From Nephromyces sp. MM_2019 (Eukaryota > Apicomplexa > Aconoidasida > Nephromycida), in the NCBI GenBank assembly GCA_015657535.1, contig JADHZB010001714.1:4710-15909 (forward strand): a stretch of DNA of 11,200 bases, in the 5' to 3' direction. The notes beneath the pieces are model-generated. The model was given only the letters and a program-made list of their open reading frames with translations, searched no databases and had not been told where the DNA came from. The stretch's first letter is position 1. The number at the start of each line of letters is the position of its first letter. A program made the position numbers and the translations under genes. Positions 1-6,906 of the stretch are shown here, piece after piece.

Positions 1-263
1 GTGTGTGTGTGTGTGTGTGTGTGTGTGCATGTAAGTGTACATGTGTGTATATGTGACTGCTGGTGAATGTGACTGCTTGTCACTGCGTATGGCTCTGCTT
101 CTTGTGTGCGACTGTTTTGGTGTGTTGCCATGCGACTTTGTTAGTGTGTAGCTGTGCTCATGGTATTACAAGTGCATGCTCCTATGCTTGTGGCCATGCT
201 TAACTATGTTTAATGCGTGTGTATGTGTTTACTGTGTGTGTATTTTGCGTGTCTAACGAATAG
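1..263 (+). repeat. GT-rich 3' part of an upstream PLAA intron
   Basis: The window opens with an uninterrupted (GT)n run at 1-27, followed by degenerate TG-rich DNA with many short stops. No coding segment is visible. The stretch ends in TAG at 261-263, just before the first PFU-domain exon, with a branch-site-like CTAAC at about 252-256. I read it as the tail of the intron that joins the exons upstream of the window, which should encode the WD40 propeller, to the exon at 264. Confidence 0.7.
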
Positions 264-3200
264 GGTACTGTTGGGGAGAAGCAAGGGCAGATCAAGTTAG
301 TTCAAGAGAATGGCATCGGTTATACTTATGAGTGGAGGGATGGTCAGTGGGTGAAATTAGGGGAACTTGTTGCTCCCCCAAGGTAAGAGGATGCCACACA
401 CACGCACAGAGCATAAAATGAGTCGCACACACACAGAAAATGGAACATTCCACACATACGCCGAACATAAAATAGCTCGTGCATACACAAAAATGCACTA
501 GTATGAGCTGTACATACACCGGCCTCGGTTGGTAGTGTGTGCAAGTCTCGCTGTCTTTGGTTTACTTTGAAGAAGTTTTTAAATGGCGTTGCAGCTATCA
601 TGAAGTTATATCTAGGCGTTTGTATGTGTGTGCGTGTACACACTATGATTTTAGGTTGAGCTTTTTGGACTGGTTTTCTTGCACATCTTAGATAAGGCTA
701 TACAAGACTTTTTTGTGTTTCTTGTGTGTTATAGGGGGCAAGTCTACTATGAAGGTGATACGGTGAGTGAGTCGTGTTTTTGTTTTTTACTTGTGCTACG
801 CTATTTTGGTGTGTGCAGGCAGGTATGTCTTTCCCTGTGTGTGTGTTTCTAAGTGTGTGTGCATTTAGTTGTGTATGTTTCTCGGTGTGTGTGTGTGTTT
901 TTCTTTCTCTATATGTTTCTTTATGTGTGTAGTGATATGAGCGAAAAGTACTTTTTCTCTGAAGTATGGATTCTCACATTTTTGCTCTCTCCTATATAGT
1001 GGCAGTGTAAGTACACTCAGCCTCTCGTACATGCAACTTTTGGGTTTTTCAGGTTTTCCCGGCAGGTGAATATGATTACGTATACTTCGTTGAAATAGGT
1101 GACTCGCAGGAAAGAAAGAAGCTTCCATTTAGGTGAGTTTCGTGTGTGTGTGCGGGTGTGGATGTGTATGGGTGTGTGAGTATGTGCGTGTGTGCCTGTT
1201 TCTGTGTGTGTAAGCTTGTTTATATGCGTGTATGTGTACCCAGAGTCTCTGCGTATCTTTTACTCACCCGTGAGGCACGCTGTGTGTGTGTGTATGTGAC
1301 TCAGCAATCACCAAAATCCCCAAGTTGTAGCGGAGAATTTTTGCGCGAGAGAGAGTATCTCAAAGTCTTCTGTTTTGGATATTATGAAGTTTATCGAGAA
1401 AAATTCTCAATGCCTTACTTACTCCTCATCACCTGCCAAGGTTTGCCTTCAAGTGTGTGTCAAATTGTGTGTGTGCGAGATATTGTGTTTGTGCATACAA
1501 AAAATGTAGTTTGTGTATCTGGGCGAAATGCCGTTTTTGTGTGTGTGCAAGATATCATTTTTTTGTGTGCGCAAAACTCTTGTACATCGGTGTGTGTGTC
1601 TTTTAGTGGAAGGATTGAATTTTTGGTTTTCTTGTGTGTGTGCTTGTTTAAGGTGATGAAGTTTGAAGATGATATGTTAAAGCAGTGAAGACGATGCACT
1701 TGAGGTTTTGAATTTCTTCTTCCTCTTCTTCCCTGGTTGCTTTATCCATATCTTCATCTTCTTTATCACAAGCTTTTGTTTCTTCTTCATCTTCTTCATG
1801 CTCTTCTTCAGCTTTTTCATCTTTCACCCTCATAGCTGCTCTCTATTTATGGCTCCTTTCTCTGTGTGTGTGTGTGTGTGTGTGTGCTTCTTTCTGCTTG
1901 TGTGTGTAGGTTACTTCTCCCTCCTCTACGATACACTTCAAGAAATTTTTCCCACTTTTGACTATCATTAAGTTTGATAAGTCGAACTGGGACGCCGTCT
2001 TCAAGAGAATTCAAGAGATAAACAGTAGGCTGAGTTCTGTTGCTAATACTACTGAAGAGTCTGAGCAACATTCTGAGGTGTGTGTGTGTGTGTGCGATTG
2101 TGTGTGTGTAATTGTGTGTGTGCGATTATGTATGTGTGATTGTGTGTGTGTGCGTATGCGTGCATTTTGAATTGATAAAATTGTATATTGTTATATTTAC
2201 TAACATCACGCTTGAGTGGTGCTTAACTGTGGGGTATACTCTCCAGCTTTTTCACCTGTTCTAGCCAGCATGCCTGCACGCACGCACCCAAAAACGCACA
2301 CATACATGCAGTATGCACCTTCTTACTTTTTATCTTGAAGCTCATTATCTGAAGCCACCATTAGCCTGATAAGAAAGTCGTGCACACACGCATGCATGCA
2401 CACACAAGCCTTTTCTGCAGGTTCAAAAATTAACTGAAACTGAAATGAGCACTTTAAAGGCAGCGATTGGAAAGCTCGAAGATAAGGAGTTCTTAAAGCA
2501 GGAGTTTAAGTGAGGTTGGAGGGTGTACATACACTGAGGAGTTGGGTAGCACAGCTACTTTCTTAAATAAACCTTTAATTGGTTGCTTCAAATTTCAACT
2601 TACACACAAGAAGTAGTGATGTAACAAAGGGAGCAGTGAGGAAGGAAACACACACACACACACACACACAGAGATTAGTGAGGTAACACACGCACATGAA
2701 GTAGTTTGGTAGCACACACGAGGAATATCACCAAGATATCCACTAAGTGGCACACTGCAGAAGTCGTGGAAGGAGACACACAAGCACTCACTGCTAAACA
2801 CACAAGACTTTTCCACACACGCACACGCAACACAATATCCTATCTTTTTATCGCTATTTATGCATCAGCACTGCTCGATCGCATGATACTCATCAAGGCG
2901 AAGATGAAGTCTCTAGCGGCAATACTCTAGCGATTATGGGCTTACACACTAACAGATAGCTAGGGAGTGTGTGTGGGTTTGTTACGTGATTAAGTAGTAA
3001 TACTCATAGGGTTAATTGAGTGTATAAAGGAGCACGAGGCCTGTGTTTTGCTAGAGAATATACTGTAGCTGTCTGCAACCGTGTGTGTGTGCTTATCTGT
3101 AATTGTGTGCTTATTTATGTGTATTTCGCGGTGATTGTGTGTATATGTTCGTATACGTGTGTGTGTGTTTGTGTGTGTGTGTGTGCGTTTCTGATTGTGT

Positions 3201-5258
3201 AATCGTATGCGTGTATATGTGCGTTTCGTATTGTGTGTCCGTATGTGTGTGCGTATGTCCTCTTTCATGGTATTGATCGAAGTGCACGTCTGGAAACTTC
3301 CTCTCAGAGGCAGCGAGTTGAAGGTAATGTTTGAGAGACTCTCCACTTGGGATGAAGAGTTTTCCCTGCCGGTTGTAGATATATGGAGGGCTATGGCGTT
3401 ACACAGAGACTACAGCAGCATCAATAAAGGCTCTGATGGGTGAGTTTCATTGAGGCTCTCTGAAGCTTTATCAAGTGTGTGTGTGAGCCTTTGATCACCC
3501 CTTCATGAGCTTATATCTGGGCTTCTTCATCTTCATCATCGCCGTTATAGCTTTGCTTACCTTATTTTCATCTCTTCAAGGCTGAGAAGTTGTGGGGCGA
3601 TGGTTCTCTTAGCGTTTACTGTTTAAGGCTCTTGTATGTTATGCCTGTGTGTATGTCAGTGTTTACTAATGAAGATGAATGATTGCTAACAAAAAAGTCT
3701 CATAGTTAAGTGTGTTTTAGGAGGGTTTAGTTAGCAACAATTATCTTCTTTGAGATGATGTTCTCTGTGAAATCTCGTCCTTTTGGTGTGTTGAGGAGAT
3801 TTTCTATGTTTAGAGCATTAGTTGCCCTACTGTTCGTACACTTAGGTAACCTCTTTAGTGAAGTTGATGATCTCAGCTTACTAGTGTGTGTGTTTGCATC
3901 TCTAGCTGTCTGCTGTGCTGTAACATAAACCATATTCTACCCACCACCCTCTATGTCTTAACCCCCACCCACTATACCCCTATCCCGCCCCCAACCCACT
4001 AGACCCCTCTCACACCCCTCACCCACTATACCCCACTCCCACCCCCCACTTTTGTTCCCCCCGATTTTCTCCCCAAGATGCCTTCAACCTCCTCTTTTGA
4101 ACCCTCTCAGTTCTGCCCCACCCCCCCACTCTTAGCGCAGGCTACTCTAATTATCCCCCGTCGCTTACTCCACACACACCACCTCACTCCTTGCAGGTGG
4201 CGACTAGTATCTATTGCGTTGAAGCATTTGGCGAATCCTAACTCGAGCACCCCCGTCTTAGTCTGCACACTTCGCTTCTTAGCTAACCTCTTTTACTATA
4301 GAGTTAACAGGCATCCGCTGATTGTGCACAGTACAGTGGTGTGTGTGTGTGTGGGCCTATTTATGTGTGGGTATATCTATGTAAGTGTTTCTCTTGTGCG
4401 GGTGCATGTGTGTGTGTATGTTTGTGTGTTTATACGTGTTGCTCTGCGCGTAAATTTATATGCCAGTGTGCCTATGTGTTTGCATATCAGTATATAGATG
4501 TGTGTGTGTGTGTGTGTGTGTGCTTTTTTTTGCAGGTATTAGGACATCTCGGTAGCCTAATTGCCTCAGGAAATGCAAAAATACGCCTCCCTTTAGCGAC
4601 TGTCCTGACAAACTTCAGCGTCGCACTCAATGAGCAGCCTGATGCAGGCGCTAAGTTTCAGGTGTGTGTGTGTGTGGTGTGCGCGTATGTTTATGTGTCT
4701 CGGTATGTGTTTGCGTGTGTGTGTGGTGTGTGCTTATATTTGTGTGTGTCGGTGTGTGTTTGTGTCAAAGGTGTGTACCTCGATAAGGCAGGTGGGGTTC
4801 GTGTCAGCAAGTGATTTTGAAACACTTGGTGTGTGTGCGTAGCTCGTGTTATTGAAGATCGTATTTTCACTCACCCTCTTTAGGTTTTCATGGTGTGTAC
4901 ACACATTGACGAACATTTCCATTGTTTTGCTCGCGCACACATTCACACTTGGATTGTTTTCCACACTCACACTTCCATTATCTTCTGCACACAGAGACAC
5001 TACCCTCCCTCTACCCTTTAGGTATATCTTCTGCTCAAAGAGCTGTTAGATGCTGAGAAGGAAGATACTGAAGTTTTCTTCAGAGTACAGATAGCCTTGG
5101 GTACTTTGATATCTGAAGACTCTACACTATTAGTGCTAGCAAGAGAGGATGCTGAGCTTAGAGATTGCCTAGTTGCCCGCTGTAATACACCAGCATTACG
5201 CACACACAAGACTGAGGAGCTCATCAGTTGCACATATGCTTTGTTGAGCCTTCCTTGA
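264..5258 (+). CDS. PLAA: PLAA/Doa1/Ufd3 ubiquitin-binding p97 cofactor, 3' part (10 exons)
   Basis: PLAA (yeast Doa1/Ufd3) binds ubiquitin and the Cdc48/p97 ATPase and works in ubiquitin-dependent protein turnover and sorting. Exons read: 264-382, 735-762, 1053-1132, 1305-1440, 1910-2077, 2421-2509, 3308-3439, 4197-4338, 4536-4661, 5022-5258 (TGA 5256-5258). Every intron is GT-AG and every junction keeps phase, giving 1257 nt (418 residues plus stop). The first four exons give a PFU domain, with the diagnostic GYTYEWRDGQWVKLGELV and later GEYDYVYFVEI. The last six give a PUL domain ending in FRVQIALGTLIS and a short tail, as in the family. The N-terminal WD40 repeats are absent and must lie left of the window. 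The exon 8 donor is ambiguous: 4338 or 4335, both in phase. The PFU-PUL linker is much shorter than in animal PLAA. The identification rests on family patterns recalled, not on a search. Confidence 0.92.
383..734 (+). repeat. PLAA intron 1: CA-rich half then GT-rich half
   Basis: A 352-bp intron with donor gtaaga and acceptor ttatag. Its left half (about 396-525) is CA-rich and its right half (about 533-650) GT-rich, so the transcript could fold on itself. It contains the 19-nt motif at 502-520 that recurs at 8671-8689, and a GTGTACAC palindrome near 634-641. No coding exon is seen inside it. Confidence 0.75.
763..1052 (+). repeat. PLAA intron 2, GT-rich
   Basis: A 290-bp intron (gtgagt ... 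tttcag). It has repeated short TGTGTG runs between about 838 and 932, then a T/C-rich stretch before the acceptor. No CA-rich partner block is present, unlike introns 1, 5, 6 and 9. Confidence 0.75.
1133..1304 (+). repeat. PLAA intron 3, GT-rich
   Basis: A 172-bp intron (gtgagt ... actcag), the shortest but one and GT-rich through most of its length. An open plus frame runs across it and exon 4, but the GT-derived Cys-Val run is intron, because exon 4 joins exon 3 cleanly in phase and restores the PFU domain. Confidence 0.75.
1441..1909 (+). repeat. PLAA intron 4: GT runs and a CTT/CTC pyrimidine tract
   Basis: A 469-bp intron between the PFU and PUL exons, phase 0 on both sides. It has GT-rich DNA to about 1645, a pyrimidine-rich (CTT/CTC/CAT) tract at about 1707-1830, a pure (TG)n run at 1863-1886, and the acceptor gtgtgtag. 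The pyrimidine tract reads as Ser-rich or Phe-rich on plus and as an acidic run on minus. I treat it as non-coding. A Ser-rich linker exon cannot be fully excluded, but I find no matching acceptor for the Ser frame, which has a TGA directly before it. Confidence 0.65.
2078..2420 (+). repeat. PLAA intron 5: GT block then CA block
   Basis: A 343-bp intron whose donor sits inside a GT microsatellite (GAG then gtgtgtgtgt). It is GT-rich at 2078-2165 and CA-rich at about 2275-2410, with a normal tttctgcag acceptor. The two blocks are complementary in the transcript. Confidence 0.75.
2510..3307 (+). repeat. PLAA intron 6: CA block then GT block
   Basis: The longest intron here, 798 bp (gtgagg ... 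ctctcag). It has a CA-rich block at about 2603-2830, including a pure (AC)n run at 2648-2670, a GT-free centre at 2830-2960, and a GT-rich block at 3080-3255. TGTACATACAC lies at about 2524-2534, just inside the donor. No exon is needed: exon 6 joins exon 7 in phase and the PUL sequence is continuous. Confidence 0.75.
3814..3919 (+). other. Possible alternative or relict PLAA exon resembling exon 8
   Basis: After the acceptor-like sequence ttttctatgtttag, the frame reads ALVALLFVHLGNLFSEVDDL, then SLLVCVFASLAVCCA, ending before gtaaca. It starts with one base and ends in phase 0, exactly like exon 8. Exon 8 reads LVSIALKHLANPN then VLVCTLRFLANL, so both share LV, HLxN and LVC in the same order. 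It could be a mutually exclusive exon, a duplicated exon decaying in the intron, or chance. It is shorter than exon 8 by 36 nt. Confidence 0.3.
3967..4047 (+). repeat. 27-bp C-rich minisatellite, 3 copies
   Basis: ACCCACTATACCCC begins at 3967 and again at 4021, with the variant ACCCACTAGACCCC at 3994. This gives an exact 27-bp period over three units. The surrounding 3940-4075 is very C-rich, so the opposite strand has several G runs. Confidence 0.85.
4339..4535 (+). repeat. PLAA intron 8, GT-rich
   Basis: A 197-bp intron, GT-rich from end to end. It starts in a GT run at the donor and ends with a (TG)n run at 4499-4522, followed by a T tract and tgcag. No CA-rich partner block is present. 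Confidence 0.75.
4662..5021 (+). repeat. PLAA intron 9: GT block then CA block, palindromic switch point
   Basis: A 360-bp intron. It is GT-rich at 4662-4845 and CA-rich at about 4903-4995. The palindrome TGTGTACACA at 4894-4903 lies where the sense changes. The donor follows CAG within a GT run. The acceptor is ctttag. Confidence 0.75.
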
Positions 5259-5580
5259 GTGTACGTGTGTGTAGGTGTGGGTGAACAACCGTGCGCGTGT
5301 GTGTGTGTGCGTTTGTGGGTGTGGGTGTAAAGCGTGTCTGTGGGTGTGAAGCTTGTGTAGGTGTTTTTATACTAATCATCCTTGCTACTTCTCATTCTTT
5401 TGAAGAGCGTAGCTTCTATTACCAAACAAAAGTAAGCAAGTGAGCTTACTGGCTATAAAGTGAGTTATGTGTAGAATTTGCTATTCTGGTGAATTACTGG
5501 CTCCTTCAGTGAAAGCTGCTGAAGAAGAGGTCAATACGATTGACACAATGTGTGTGTGTGTACACTATATGTTTCTTTTC
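5259..5580. repeat. PLAA 3' flank, GT-rich then unique
   Basis: GT/TGGGTG-rich DNA directly follows the PLAA stop to about 5365. Less repetitive DNA follows, with a short GT run near 5550-5560. No coding segment is recognised. It presumably holds the PLAA 3' untranslated region, but I see no clear polyadenylation signal close to the stop. Confidence 0.5.
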
Positions 5581-6430
5581 AAGAATTGTGAAAAAATAAG
5601 AGAAAAAGATGTAAATATCGTGGAAAAAAAGGGAATATGATATCTTCTGTGTGTGCTGTTGCTTCAAAGTATTTTAACTTGCGTGATGGGTAACACACAT
5701 ACGTGTGCAGAAGATAACATGCTTGTGTGTGTAAATACGCACACGTTACTCTATGCGTTTTCCCTCCACCCCCTAGTAAAAACTACTATTCCTCCTACAT
5801 CTCAAAGATACAAAAATCTACGAGAATCTTCTCAACTTGAAAAAAGTGTGTGAAGAACAAAAAACTTCCTCTTCTCGTGAAAAAAGCCTACAAGTAGCTT
5901 AACAATCCGTGAAAAACACCAATAAATGCGCGAAAGTAGAGGAAGCCGCAACAGGATGAAGTTTTCGCGTACTTTCCGCTGTTTTCGCGTAGTATATGCA
6001 GATAAAAGCAAAGCTTCGAGTCTCCTCTTCATGAAAAAACGTATAAAAAAGTGCAAGAGGGAATGTTAGGCCGTTTTAATGACGAGAATAGCCCCCAAAA
6101 GAAAATTCTGTTTGAAGATAAAATAATGAAAATTTCACTGATTTTCCCTCGTCTTGGAGAGCAACCAGAGGAAAGTTCAAATTTTGCGTCTTTGACGTTT
6201 TGCGGATTTCTGAGGTTTCTGAGGGTGGGTTTTTGTAGAAAAGCAGCGGAAAACGCCTATGAGGAGGGAAAAAATGCTTCACAGTAAAATCGCGGATTTT
6301 CTGCTTTTATGGATTATTTTAGAAAATTCTCTTCATCTTGATAGCAAATTTCAGCGAAATATCTTGTTTTTTGCATTTTGAATGCTTAAAGGATATTTTT
6401 TGCGGGGTTGCTCTTTTCATGGAGGGTTGA
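5581..6430. other. A-rich intergenic island with repeated short motifs
   Basis: This 850-bp stretch differs from its surroundings. It has few GT/CA repeats, many A runs, and CpG-containing words such as GTTTTCGCGTA. TGAAAAA-type words recur at about 5588, 5878, 5910 and 6032. The open frames across 5653-5853 and 6051-6287 have no recognisable domain, and I do not call them genes. It could be regulatory DNA upstream of RNASEH2B, or an unrecognised RNA. Confidence 0.4.
5928..5991. promoter_or_regulatory. Cluster of E2F-like TTTTCGCG sites
   Basis: GTTTTCGCGTA occurs exactly at 5961-5971 and 5981-5991, 20 bp apart. GCGCGAAA at 5928-5935 is the reverse complement of the classic E2F word TTTCGCGC. 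It lies about 0.9 kb upstream of the RNASEH2B start. Function is inferred from word shape only. If the organism lacks E2F, another factor or chance would be the explanation. Confidence 0.25.
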
Positions 6431-6449
6431 AAGTGGTAGGTAGGTGTGT

Positions 6450-6476
6450 GGGGGGGGTGTGGGGGGGTGTGGGGTG
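6450..6476 (+). other. G-run tract with quadruplex potential
   Basis: G runs of 8, 7 and 4 separated by TGT, followed by GG pairs, lie upstream of RNASEH2B. The longest run could supply two of the four G tracts required for a quadruplex. Confidence 0.4.
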
Positions 6477-6558
6477 GTGTGGAGGTTTTGATGGTGGTGG
6501 TAGTGTAGGGGATTTGTGTGTTAGGTTAGCGGGATGCTTCTAAGCGCGTGCGACACCT

Positions 6559-6638
6559 GTGTGTGTGCTAATCTCCGTGTGTGTGCGTGCTAATCTCCGT
6601 GTGTGTGCGTGCTACTCTCGTGCGTGTGTGCTAATATC
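6559..6638 (+). repeat. 18-22-bp GT-containing tandem repeat, 4 copies
   Basis: The unit is a GTGTGTGTGCGTG-type run followed by CTAATCTCC. Copies lie at about 6559-6576, 6577-6598, 6599-6619 and 6620-6638, the last two diverged (CTACTCTC, CTAATATC). A pyrimidine-rich stretch follows to 6906, with no gene seen in it. Confidence 0.7.
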
Positions 6639-6906
6639 ATCCTTCTATTTACAAAGCCCACCTGCTGTGTGTTCCTCGTGTCTACACCCAACATCCCCCC
6701 CCTTCCCTTCCACAAACTCTCCTCCCTTTTCTTTCGTTTTCACCACATAAAACATCAAAAATTGGGATTTTCCCGTGACTTTTCGTCTCAAATCTTTTGT
6801 TTTCTGATTTTATCAGCGCCAATTTCTCCACAAGGAAAACTTCATCTTCTTATTCATCTTCTACTAATTGTCCTTCTTCTTTTTTTTCGTCTTAATGACG
6901 TAGAAG

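Larger units (their letters stand above)
264..1440 (+). other. PLAA: PFU (ubiquitin-binding) domain, exons 1-4
   Basis: Residues about 1-115 of the visible protein. Exon 1 gives GTVGEKQGQIKLV and YEWRDGQWVKLGEL. Exon 2, a 28-nt microexon, gives GQVYYEGD. Exon 3 gives VFPAGEYDYVYFVEIGD. Exon 4 gives NPQVVAENFCARESISKS and then VLDIMKFIEKNS, the helix pair that ends the family's PFU domain. Phases are 2, 0, 2, 0. The exon 4 acceptor is the CAG ending at 1304 and its donor is gtttgc at 1441. The PFU domain is the part of PLAA/Doa1 known to bind ubiquitin. Confidence 0.9.
3440..4196 (+). other. PLAA intron 7, mostly unique sequence
   Basis: A 757-bp intron (gtgagt ... ttgcag). Unlike the other introns, its first 490 bp are almost free of GT repeat. 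The rest is C-rich, with a 27-bp minisatellite at 3967-4047. It contains an open plus segment resembling exon 8 (3814-3919) and, opposite it, a 68-codon minus-strand ATG-to-stop frame (3727-3933). Neither is needed to complete the PUL domain. Confidence 0.65.
1910..5258 (+). other. PLAA: PUL (p97-binding, armadillo-like) domain, exons 5-10
   Basis: Residues about 122-418. Exon 5 holds the start of the domain (FPLLTIIKFDKSNWDAVFKR). Exon 6 has KLTETEMSTLKAAI. Exon 7 has VMFERLSTWDEEFSLPVVDI. Exon 8 has LVSIALKHLANPN and VLVCTLRFLANL. Exon 9 has NAKIRLPLATVLTNFSVAL. Exon 10 has FFRVQIALGTLIS and ends in ALLSLP-stop. Order and spacing match the six-repeat armadillo-like PUL fold that binds the C-terminal tail of Cdc48/p97 in this family. 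Nothing appears to be missing inside the domain. Confidence 0.9.

Noticed and set aside
1648..1833. Minus-strand acidic frame (Glu/Asp-rich, 61 codons)
   Set aside because: It is the complement of the CTT/CTC pyrimidine tract in PLAA intron 4. There is no domain, and the acidic run is what such a tract encodes in antisense.
5921..5926. AATAAA as a PLAA polyadenylation signal
   Set aside because: It lies about 660 bp after the stop in A-rich DNA, where the word is expected by chance.
6051..6287. 78-codon plus frame and its 68-codon antisense partner
   Set aside because: No domain, no matching splice context, and both strands are open at once in the A-rich island, as expected for a chance frame.
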